From contig NZ_CP130886.1 of the NCBI RefSeq assembly GCF_030622045.1, positions 5,712,001-5,776,000 of the forward strand: DNA of 64,000 nucleotides, written 5' to 3'. The notes below the pieces were generated by a model. That model made no database searches. It was not told the DNA's origin and saw only the letters and a list, made by a program, of their open reading frames with translations. Numbering within the stretch: the first letter of the stretch is position 1; each line of letters opens with the position of its first letter. Made by a program: the position numbers and the translations under genes. The DNA comes from Planctellipticum variicoloris (GTDB taxonomy: Bacteria > Planctomycetota > Planctomycetia > Planctomycetales > Planctomycetaceae). Below are positions 53,841-61,716 of this stretch, one piece after another.

Positions 53841-53872
53841 CCGGAAAAACGAGCGAGGCCAAAATCAGGCGA

Positions 53873-54187
53873 TCAGTAGCCGTAGACGCTGAAGCCCGAC
53901 CGCGGTCCGCCGATTGAAAAACCGTACCCCGCGCCGCCATACCCATATCCACCATAACCGTAGGCCGGATACCCATAGGCGCGATACGCTGCGCGAGGAG
54001 CGTAACGTGGAGCGACGTACCGTGGTCGGACGTAGACTGGGCGGACGATGGCGCGAGCGCCAAAGGCACGGACGCCGATTCGATTGGGACCCACAATGAC
54101 TCGTCCTCTGCCGGCTTCTGCCGGGGCGGCAGTTCCCAGCATCGCGGCCGAGCCAACGAGCGCGGCGAGGATGATGGAACGAAACAT
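53873..54187 (-). CDS. Small secreted Gly/Tyr-rich protein
   Basis: 104 residues. The signal peptide is MFRSIILAALVGSAAMLGTA. The mature part starts AGRGRVIVGPNRIGV and ends in AYGYPAYGYGGYGYGGAGYG-type repeats, as in structural or adhesive surface proteins. No Cys. Similar in style to the gene at 54331 but not clearly a duplicate. Own terminator at 53815-53840. Confidence 0.8.
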   Translation of the reverse strand: MFRSIILAALVGSAAMLGTAAPAEAGRGRVIVGPNRIGVRAFGARAIVRPVYVRPRYVAPRYAPRAAYRAYGYPAYGYGGYGYGGAGYGFSIGGPRSGFSVYGY

Positions 54188-54330
54188 GGCAAATTTCCTT
54201 CACTCAAGACCAGCTCGCAGAGCGGGCAAGCGCGCCCGCTGACTGCGAAGTTCTGCACCGCCTCATGCGGCTGCCCGCAATAGAATCGTAGGCTGCTCCC
54301 GTTGCCGGAGAACCTGGCACACGTGCAGAT

Positions 54331-54699
54331 CTAACGGGAATAGTAGAATCCGAAGCCGGGCGTCACGATCCCGACACCGGACCCGTATCCGTAGCTCGAT
54401 GCGCCGTAACCGTAGCCGCCATAACCAGTTCCGCAGGCCGGCTGCCCGTAGCCGTACCCGTAATTCACCGGATACCCGAAGGCAGGTCCCGAGTTCCCGA
54501 CAAATACCGGTCGATAGCCGATCGGGCGACCGACGTACCCGCCGCGATAGCCGTATCCGCCGCCGTAACCCGGTCCCCCGTGGTGATGATGGTGATGGTG
54601 GCCGCCGTGATAACCCGGGCCGCCGGCCTGCGCCGTTCCCTGCCCTGCCAGTACGAGTCCCACAGCCACCGCGGTACCGAGCACAAGAGTTCGCAACAT
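54331..54699 (-). CDS. Small secreted His/Gly/Tyr-rich protein
   Basis: 122 residues. The signal is MLRTLVLGTAVAVGLVLAGQ, then a run of seven histidines (GGHHHHHHHGG) and GYG/GGY repeats (GYGYRGGYVGRPIGYRP, GYGGYGYGASSYGYGSGVG). The His run suggests metal binding and the repeats a flexible surface protein. It lies next to the GY-rich gene, 143 bp away. ATG at 54699 was chosen because the signal starts there. Confidence 0.8.
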   Translation of the reverse strand: MLRTLVLGTAVAVGLVLAGQGTAQAGGPGYHGGHHHHHHHGGPGYGGGYGYRGGYVGRPIGYRPVFVGNSGPAFGYPVNYGYGYGQPACGTGYGGYGYGASSYGYGSGVGIVTPGFGFYYSR

Positions 54700-54941
54700 G
54701 ATCCGGTCCTTCCCGTCTTGGTTTGTCACTCGCGAAGTCGCATTTGGCTTCGCATGGTGAGAGACAATTCGCACGGAGTGTGCCAATCGGCAGAAAATGC
54801 CGATCAACATGCGGAACACACGTTTTGCGGGGTTTGCGGAGCCTGGGGAGAATTCCTCCCGGTCCGAGTCGTCATCAGACCGATGACAACCCGCCACAGC
54901 TTTGAGGACGGTTCTGGACTCGTGGTCCTCCGGAAACACAG

Positions 54942-54970
54942 AAACCCGGCGCATTGACGCGGCCGGGCTT
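54942..54970 (-). terminator. Terminator of NIPSNAP gene
   Basis: 9-bp stem AAACCCGGC / GCCGGGCTT (two G-T pairs) with an 11-nt loop; on the minus strand it is followed by TTTCTG. Lies 28 bp past the stop. Confidence 0.65.
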
Positions 54971-54997
54971 CCGGGAAATCGGGAATCTGAGCGAAAA

Positions 54998-55417
54998 TTA
55001 CTTCATGGGGGAGTAGTCGGTCGGGTTCAGGAAGACCGACTCGACTTTCTCGACGATCTTGCCGTCTTTCTCGGACGCTTCGCGGGCGGCGTTCCATTCG
55101 GCGTCGGCGCGAAAAGCCTTGAAGGACTCCGAAGCGGCCTCCTTGCTCTTGTGAGCCAGCAGATAGACCAGCGTGTTCGGCTTGTCGATCGGGGTCAGAT
55201 AGATCACGTTCTTCATACCGTGCTTTTCGAACAGCTTCACCGTGTAGTCACGGAAGCGGGCGTTGAGCGCGTCCAGGCGACCGTCGACCGTCGTGTAGGT
55301 CCGCAGTTCGTAGACCATCGCCTTCTGCTGTGCATCGGCGTGTGCGTAGCCGGCTCCCCAGCCGACCGCAGCCGCCAGACCCGCCAACAGAATCCCCCCC
55401 AGCCAGTGCTTGCGCAT
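54998..55417 (-). CDS. Secreted NIPSNAP family protein
   Basis: 139 residues. The signal is WLGGILLAGLAAAVGWGAGY. The NIPSNAP domain shows VYELRTYTTVDGRLDALNAR, FRDYTVKLFEKHGMKNV, NTLVYLLAHKSKEAASESF and WNAAREASEKDGKIV. These are small dimeric alpha/beta-barrel proteins whose biochemical role is not settled. ATG at 55417 with an AGAGGAA site at a good distance. Divergent from the GTPase gene. Confidence 0.9.
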   Translation of the reverse strand: MRKHWLGGILLAGLAAAVGWGAGYAHADAQQKAMVYELRTYTTVDGRLDALNARFRDYTVKLFEKHGMKNVIYLTPIDKPNTLVYLLAHKSKEAASESFKAFRADAEWNAAREASEKDGKIVEKVESVFLNPTDYSPMK

Positions 55418-55593
55418 TGTGTCTGTTCCTCTTTCAAGTGTGCTGTGCAGACGACCGGCCTGCCGCGTAGGATGACAGGCTGGCGAACCGGAGAGGATAC
55501 CGCGCCAGGCCGGCCAGGGTGACATGCTCTACCGTGAAAAATCGGATCGGGCGTCGGGGAGACCGGCGGCGCGCTCGGCGAATAAGGATCACG

Positions 55594-57186
55594 ATGCGAC
55601 GCTGGCAACTCGTGCTGGTTGCGACCCTGCTGCTGCTGCCGATCGTGGCGATCGCCGGATTCGGCGCGTGGCAGCTCTGGCAGAGCGGCTGGTGGTTCTG
55701 GCTCGCGTGGTCGCTGCCGTTCTGCTGGGGCCTGGGGTGGCTGCTGGCCCGGCGCTGGAAGGTGCTGCAACCGATCCAGTGGCCCGACACGCCCAAGCTG
55801 CACTGGACGCCCCAGGATGAAGGAGCGTCGCAACTGATCGTCCGCGAACAGGAACGCGTCGCGCAGTTAACCGCCAGAGAGCTGCTGCAACCGGCGTTTT
55901 ATACCGAGGAAGTCCAGCGGCTGGCGGCGCTGCTGGGGGCCCACTATCGACCGAAGTCGGCGTCGCCCGTGGACCATCTGTCCGTGCTGGAACTGCTGGC
56001 GGTCGTCCAGCTTTCGACCGAAGATCTGGAGACCTGGCTGCGAACCTACGTCCCTGGCAGCCACCTGGTGACCGTCGGGCAATGGAAACTGCTGTCCAAG
56101 GCGCCGGGCTGGTGGCAGGTGGCAAGCAACACCGCCTGGGCAGCGTCGATCGTGATGAATCCGCTGAATCTCGGAAGGTTTCTGGCGTCGCGATACGCCG
56201 TCGATCCGCTGTCGAAACAGCTCCAGCAGAACTTGCTGGGGACGGTCGCGATGCTCTTTGTGCGGCAGACGGGGTTCTATCTGATCGAACTCAACAGCGG
56301 CCGACTGCGGGGTGGCGCGGCCGAGTATCGCGCCTGGCAGAGGAAGCTGGCGGGGGATTCTCCGGCTGGTGCGGTTCGGTCTGAAGACGGCACTGGCGGC
56401 AAGCTGCCAGTGACCCGCGAAACGGCTGCCGAGACTGCATCGGAGCCGGTGACGGTCACAATTGCCGTCGTGGGCCAGGTGAAGGCCGGGAAATCGAGCC
56501 TGATCAACTGCCTGCTGGGTGAAGAACAGGCAATCGTCGACGTGCTGCCGGCGACCGCCGCCGTCCAGCGATACCAGTTGCCGTTGCCGGAGTGCGACGA
56601 GCGGCTGGTGCTGCTGGATACGCCCGGCTACTCGGACGCGGGTGCGACCCGAGAGCAACTCGCCGCGGCAAAGGCGGCGGCGCAGGAAGCGGACCTGATG
56701 CTGCTGGTTCTGGAAGCGCGATCACCCGCTCGCGCGGCGGATCGCGATCTGCTGGAACGGCTGGCCGCGTGGTACGCGGAGCAACCCCGACTGAAACCGC
56801 CGCCGGTGCTGGTGGTTGTCAACAAGATCGACCTGCTGAATCCCCCGCTCGACTGGACGCCTCCCTACAACTGGCAGGAGCCTTCGCGCCCCAAGGAACA
56901 GAACATTCGCGGGGCCGTCGAATATGCGAACGAGGTCCTGGGAAAGTTCACGGAAGGCGCCGTTGCGACGGCCACAGATCGGGAACGGGGGCGTGTGACG
57001 GGAGTTTCGGACCAGTTGTTGCCGGCGATCGCCGAGCTGGTGGATGAAGCCCGGGCGACGACGCTGGTGAAGGCCCTGCACCGCCGACTGGACCAGGATC
57101 GCTGGCGGGCGGTCTGGCGGCAGGTGCGCGACGCCGGCCGGAACTGGCACGCGATCTGGCAGGCATTGAGCCAGCCGAAGAGCTGA
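55594..57186 (+). CDS. Membrane-anchored GTPase
   Basis: 530 residues. Two hydrophobic helices at about 4-22 and 28-50 (VLVATLLLLPIVAIAGFGAW, WFWLAWSLPFCWGLGWLLA) anchor it. A soluble linker of about 240 residues follows, then a G domain: G1 VVGQVKAGKSSLIN (about 305), G3 DTPG in LLDTPGYSDAGA, and G4 NKID in VVVNKIDLLNP. Such Era/dynamin-like GTPases act in membrane or ribosome processes; the role here is unknown. Downstream and convergent, ending exactly where the 1138-residue membrane protein gene ends. Confidence 0.88.
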   Translation: MRRWQLVLVATLLLLPIVAIAGFGAWQLWQSGWWFWLAWSLPFCWGLGWLLARRWKVLQPIQWPDTPKLHWTPQDEGASQLIVREQERVAQLTARELLQPAFYTEEVQRLAALLGAHYRPKSASPVDHLSVLELLAVVQLSTEDLETWLRTYVPGSHLVTVGQWKLLSKAPGWWQVASNTAWAASIVMNPLNLGRFLASRYAVDPLSKQLQQNLLGTVAMLFVRQTGFYLIELNSGRLRGGAAEYRAWQRKLAGDSPAGAVRSEDGTGGKLPVTRETAAETASEPVTVTIAVVGQVKAGKSSLINCLLGEEQAIVDVLPATAAVQRYQLPLPECDERLVLLDTPGYSDAGATREQLAAAKAAAQEADLMLLVLEARSPARAADRDLLERLAAWYAEQPRLKPPPVLVVVNKIDLLNPPLDWTPPYNWQEPSRPKEQNIRGAVEYANEVLGKFTEGAVATATDRERGRVTGVSDQLLPAIAELVDEARATTLVKALHRRLDQDRWRAVWRQVRDAGRNWHAIWQALSQPKS

Positions 57187-60100
57187 TCAACCGGCGTATG
57201 TTTCCGGGAGCAGGCGAACGCCGGGCACGAGACGGCGTTCGACCCTTCCTGTCGCCGCTTCTCCGTCCCACAGGCTGGTCCAGTCAGCCCATTCGATGTG
57301 ATGCAACTGGAAGACCAGTTCCGTCAGCGGCAGGCGTTCGAGGCCCACCGAGCGGGCCAGACTGCGCGGACGGGGGGTCGAAATCTGCGTATCTTTGAGC
57401 GGATAGTGCAGCTCGGCGTCGTAGTTGCGATTCGGCCAGACGACGAGGCCTGTTTCAGCGATGTCGTAAGGATGCGGCGGCGAACCGAGTTTGGATTCGA
57501 TCTGCTCGCGGACGAGGTCGACGCCTGCCAGCTTGTAAAGCCCGGCGAGTGCGGCGCGGAGCACTTGACACTGCTCGGCGTTCAAGGTGCTGATCCATCC
57601 GGGTCGGGCGATGCCCGCCAGCAGCCAGCCGGACTGTTCGGCGATGACGAGCTCGATCGGCCGGTCCGGGCACGCGGCGTTGGCCAGTTCCACCGTGAAG
57701 CGATTGGTGCTGACGACGATGGCGCCGATGGACAGCTCCGCCGAACGAAATGCCGTCGATTCCGCCAGGACGGCCAGCAGTTCGCGTTCGACGAAATGGA
57801 CAATCCGCTCCGACAGGTGGTGGAGTTGTTCTTCGTAGCGGGACTGGCGATTGAGTTCGGGGATCAAGCGATACTTGCGGGCCGTCCGGCGGCGACGTGC
57901 GAACAGCTTGGGAATCGTCCCGGAATGAAAACCGGGCTTGAGCAGCCGGGCGATCGTTTCGCCGTGATGGCCCACCATCACCGGTCGCATTCGCGGGGAG
58001 CGATTCGCGGCGTAAAGCCGCCAGTTTTCTTTGAGCTCCCAGGCGAGGAAGCCAAAGACTCCCGGGATGCTGGTGACGATGGCGGTGCCGACCGTCGTGG
58101 CGTAGATGCTTCCCATCACAGGCTTGAGGACGCCGACGAGCGTGGGCGTGAACGGCAGTATGAGTTTGTGTGAGACCGTCACTACCGGAAAGTGCTTGAT
58201 CGGATTGACCTGGGGCTCGATCAGCAGCGTCACGCAGAAGCGGATGACGGAGTGAATCAGGGACCAGATGGCTCCCAGCACGGCCTTGAAGGCGAGGGTC
58301 AGGGAGGTCTCGCCACTGCGGAAACGAAGCCATTCATCGACTGCGTACAGCACGCGTTCAACGCCGTCCATGAACTGACGGAACAGATCGACGATCAGAT
58401 TGAACAGGCCGAGAATCAGGTGCGCCCGGATGCGCTGCCAGGTCCGGCCCATCCACTCCCAGGTGACTTCTTCGGTATCGCGTCCGAGCCGGGAATTCAG
58501 CAGCGCGAACGTGGCGACGAACAGGCCAGCCGCCAGCCAGCGGTTGTCGCGGGACCAGGTCCCTTCAAAGGGCAGCAGCAGCCAGAGCGTGAACGTGAGC
58601 AGAATCGGGCTGACAAAATACCTGCGAAACAGCTTGAACGGCAGACTGCGGAGGAAATCCGCCACCAGGGGCATCCGCCAGAGCGCCCGCGGCCAGTCGA
58701 CCAGCAGCCCTTTCCCCACGTGCCAGAACATGACGAGCAGATCGACGACGGCGGCGCGAAACCAGGGGCCGTGAATCAGCGCGAACAGGAAGCAGCCGAC
58801 CCCCAGCACCCACGCAGAGAGTTCGAGGACATTCCCTTTGTGGTAGAGATGCAACTCGTTCTCAATCAGGAATGCGGAAATCGGGGCGATGAGATGATTG
58901 AGCCCTTCGATGATCAGGTACGCCCCGCCGAAGGGAATGGCCACATATTTCGTGAGGAAGCGGCCCTGCGGAGTGCCGAACGCGAGCGAGCTGAGCCGTT
59001 GCAGCCAGCGGAGGTAGAAGGGTCCTTTCTGGTAGACGCCGTCGAGCAGAACCGCAAAGCGACGATCGGCCTGCAGCAGCGTGTCGCCGCTGCTGAATTC
59101 CTTCCAGCTCGACAGATCCGGAAGCTTCAAGTTGTTGCGGGACAGGCCGTCCCGCAAATCGCCCATCGTCAGAAAGCCGCGATCGACGATCTGGTCCATC
59201 AGTTCGTCGATGAGCTTGCCGAACGCCACGCGCTCGACGACGTTGTGCGGCGTATGGCCGATGTCCTGAAAGGACTGCTGCACAAGGGGTCGCATTCCGC
59301 GCCGCAGAATGTGTTCGGCGGCGGCCAGCGCTTCATGCAGCAGCGATTCCAATCCTCGCCGCTCTTCGGGGGAAATCCGCACCTTGGACATTCGCGACGC
59401 AGCGGTCCGCAGGTGTTTCTGAATCAGCACGATCCGCTGATTCGGAAGAGGACGTTTCAGCGGCGACCAGCCCAGCGTTCGCAGCCACAGCCAGAGGTCG
59501 ATCCGGTAGCTTTCCTGTTCGTGATCGAGGCAGACTTTCTGCAGGTCGTAGAGCAGTCGGGCGTTGGCGTTCCAGTAGCCCCGAGTCGCCCCGGCCAGCA
59601 GAGACCGGGTCGTTTTCGTCCAGGCGGCAAGTTCGTCGTCGTCGAGTTCGAGCGCGGCCTGCAGCCGCTGGCAGAGCGAGGCCAAGTCGGCGGCGATTTC
59701 GCTTTCAATGGCGACCCGGACTTCCGCGCCGGCGATGTCGAGCGACATCTGGCGAAGAATGGCGGCTCGGACGACGTTTCCTTTGAGGCGGCGGATCGCT
59801 GCCCGTTTGAGCAGGGAGTAACAACGGCGCGTCGAGGCGGCGGTCACCGTCGGCGGCGCAGGGGGGCTGCGATCCTCCGGCGGTTCGCCGAACCGAATAT
59901 CGCCGGGGTCGAGTCCCTCCAGTTCCAGCGGGCGGGTCGACTCGTACAGTTCGGCCGCCGGACACTCCTGCTCGATCCAGGCCGCGGTCGCATCGACATC
60001 GTCAATCGACGGAAAATAGAGCGTGACCAGCTCCGGCGCGAAGTAACGCAATTCGCAGAAGACCGCGACGAACTCGGCCCAGGCCTCGCGGACGCTGGTT

Positions 60101-60603
60101 GGATGCAGCAGCATGCCTTCATGGCGAAGCACTGCGCGGATCTCATCGAACTGCGTCTGGCCGATCCGGTCAATTCGCTCCCGCACGCCGGCGGAACTCA
60201 TGCGGTCAGGAGCGGTCCGGTCCTGGAGGACCGCGTCGAGCCGGGCGTGGAACAGCATCCGCCAGTAATAGCGCTGGAGCTGCGGCCGCCCCAGTCCGCG
60301 AAGCTGCTCTTCTTCCGGCCGAGCGATCAGGATGACCTTCGCCGGAAGCAGGGTCGCGTTTTCCGCTCCCAGCTCATCAAGGGCGACCAGCCACATGAGC
60401 CGATCCCGATCGACCACCAGCGACTTGCGGTGCGGGATCTTCGCCCAGGGATGAGTGATTTCGAGCTCGTGCCGGATCACCCGGCGAAGTACACGGGGCA
60501 GCACGAAAAAAGCCTCAGGATCCCGTTCGCGGAAGCCGCGTTCGACTTCCCCAACAAGAACTCCCGTCGGAGATTCGACTGGTTCGCGCACCGACTCCGT
60601 CAC
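57187..60603 (-). CDS. Large multi-pass membrane protein of unknown function
   Basis: 1138 residues. Residues 1-540 are mainly soluble and helical. Several hydrophobic segments follow at about 580-900 (AYLIIEGLNHLIAPISAFLI, LSAWVLGVGCFLFALI, LLTFTLWLLLPF, WLAAGLFVATFALL, AIVTSIPGVFGFLAW). Then comes a soluble C-terminal domain of about 250 residues (GHHGETIARLLKPGFHSGTI, FRSAELSIGAIVVS). No known domain was recognised. Stop is immediately adjacent to, and convergent with, the GTPase stop. GTG at 60603; the site AGGACGGGG lies upstream. Confidence 0.82.
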   Translation of the reverse strand: MTESVREPVESPTGVLVGEVERGFRERDPEAFFVLPRVLRRVIRHELEITHPWAKIPHRKSLVVDRDRLMWLVALDELGAENATLLPAKVILIARPEEEQLRGLGRPQLQRYYWRMLFHARLDAVLQDRTAPDRMSSAGVRERIDRIGQTQFDEIRAVLRHEGMLLHPTSVREAWAEFVAVFCELRYFAPELVTLYFPSIDDVDATAAWIEQECPAAELYESTRPLELEGLDPGDIRFGEPPEDRSPPAPPTVTAASTRRCYSLLKRAAIRRLKGNVVRAAILRQMSLDIAGAEVRVAIESEIAADLASLCQRLQAALELDDDELAAWTKTTRSLLAGATRGYWNANARLLYDLQKVCLDHEQESYRIDLWLWLRTLGWSPLKRPLPNQRIVLIQKHLRTAASRMSKVRISPEERRGLESLLHEALAAAEHILRRGMRPLVQQSFQDIGHTPHNVVERVAFGKLIDELMDQIVDRGFLTMGDLRDGLSRNNLKLPDLSSWKEFSSGDTLLQADRRFAVLLDGVYQKGPFYLRWLQRLSSLAFGTPQGRFLTKYVAIPFGGAYLIIEGLNHLIAPISAFLIENELHLYHKGNVLELSAWVLGVGCFLFALIHGPWFRAAVVDLLVMFWHVGKGLLVDWPRALWRMPLVADFLRSLPFKLFRRYFVSPILLTFTLWLLLPFEGTWSRDNRWLAAGLFVATFALLNSRLGRDTEEVTWEWMGRTWQRIRAHLILGLFNLIVDLFRQFMDGVERVLYAVDEWLRFRSGETSLTLAFKAVLGAIWSLIHSVIRFCVTLLIEPQVNPIKHFPVVTVSHKLILPFTPTLVGVLKPVMGSIYATTVGTAIVTSIPGVFGFLAWELKENWRLYAANRSPRMRPVMVGHHGETIARLLKPGFHSGTIPKLFARRRRTARKYRLIPELNRQSRYEEQLHHLSERIVHFVERELLAVLAESTAFRSAELSIGAIVVSTNRFTVELANAACPDRPIELVIAEQSGWLLAGIARPGWISTLNAEQCQVLRAALAGLYKLAGVDLVREQIESKLGSPPHPYDIAETGLVVWPNRNYDAELHYPLKDTQISTPRPRSLARSVGLERLPLTELVFQLHHIEWADWTSLWDGEAATGRVERRLVPGVRLLPETYAG

Positions 60604-60932
60604 GCCCGCCCCGTCCTGGTCTGCCGGCCCGCACCGATGGCGTGCCGGGCGCGTACTGACTCGGAAACCCCGGTCGCCCCTGTTCGACCACTTGGTGCAA
60701 GTCTAGCGGACTGGGGCGGAAAAGCGAGTCGGACGGCGGCCAGTCGCGGGATTCGCAGATCGTTCTTACGTGGCCGCGCGCCCTGCGGGATTTAGCGGGG
60801 TGGAATGCAGGGAAAGTTTGCCGGCTTGAGGTGTCCGCGGGCGGGGTGTAGTGGAGGTTTTCCGGCGGCTCGGTGTATGCTGCAATCGTTTTCGGACATC
60901 AAAGCCGCCGCCATTGTGTGAGAGATTGTTCT
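60604..60932. other. Divergent intergenic region
   Basis: No gene is seen. It contains the TAGACT-type box of the large membrane protein gene (60700-60705). The rightward methyltransferase has an in-frame open stretch from 60873, but no start there is better than 60933. Confidence 0.5.
60700..60705 (-). promoter_or_regulatory. Possible promoter: GTCCGCTAGACTT box
   Basis: TAGACT lies in the 13-mer GTCCGCTAGACTT, with TTTTCC further upstream, 97 bp before the 1138-residue gene. It repeats the block before the second DUF1501 gene (37606). Confidence 0.4.
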
Positions 60933-61712
60933 GTGACAGGCACTCCCAGCGTGACTCCGTCGACTCCGTCCGCACCGCGCGGCAGCATTCTGAACGACCT
61001 GCGGATCCTGTGGCACCTGGCGGCCGCCCGCGTCACCGGCAATACCCACGAAGAACGGCTGGAGAGTTTTTACAAAGGGCAGGCGCACGGTTACGACGCC
61101 TTCCGTCGGCGAATGCTGCACGGCCGGCCGGAACTGTTCCAGCATTTGACGCCTGTCCCGGGGGGAGTCTGGGTCGACCTGGGAGCTGGGACGGGGGAAA
61201 ACGCCGAGCACTGGGGACCGCGGCTGCAGGAATTTGGCCGGGCGTATCTGGTCGACCTGTCGTCGTCGCTGCTGAAGGTGGCTGACGAACGGATCCGCGA
61301 GAGGGGCTGGACGAATGTCGCCACGGTCCACGCCGATGCCACGAAGTTCGTGCCGCCCGAGGGAGCGGCGGACCTCGTCACCATGTCGTATTCGCTGACG
61401 ATGATCCCCGACTGGTTCTCGGCGGTCGAGCAGGCCTGGCGGATTCTCAAGCCGGGTGGAACGCTGGCGATTGTGGACTTTTTTGTGTCGCGGAAGTATC
61501 CCGCCGGGGGCCTGGTGAAACACCGCTGGTCGACTCGGACGTTCTGGCAGCTCTGGTTTGCCAGCGACAATGTGTTCCTGAATCCGGATCACATTCCGTT
61601 TCTGCAGAGCCGGCTGGAGACCGCATATCTCGAACAGCGGCGGGGCAAGATGCCGTACCTGCCGTTCGTACGGGCGCCCTACTATCTGTTTGTGGGTCGC
61701 AAACCGGTTTAG
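60933..61712 (+). CDS. Class I SAM-dependent methyltransferase (possibly BtaB-like)
   Basis: 259 residues, soluble. Before the Rossmann fold it has [20 protein letters not shown] and RRRMLHGR, resembling the betaine-lipid methyltransferase BtaB. SAM motif I is [16 protein letters not shown], then [40 protein letters not shown] and [15 protein letters not shown]. If BtaB-like, it would trimethylate a homoserine lipid head group, but no BtaA is in the window. GTG at 60933 has GAGAG upstream. Confidence 0.8.
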   Translation: MTGTPSVTPSTPSAPRGSILNDLRILWHLAAARVTGNTHEERLESFYKGQAHGYDAFRRRMLHGRPELFQHLTPVPGGVWVDLGAGTGENAEHWGPRLQEFGRAYLVDLSSSLLKVADERIRERGWTNVATVHADATKFVPPEGAADLVTMSYSLTMIPDWFSAVEQAWRILKPGGTLAIVDFFVSRKYPAGGLVKHRWSTRTFWQLWFASDNVFLNPDHIPFLQSRLETAYLEQRRGKMPYLPFVRAPYYLFVGRKPV

Positions 61713-61716
61713 AGCT

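Noticed and set aside
58192-60795. 867-residue open frame on the plus strand
   Set aside because: Antisense to the membrane protein gene; composition artefact of GC-rich DNA.
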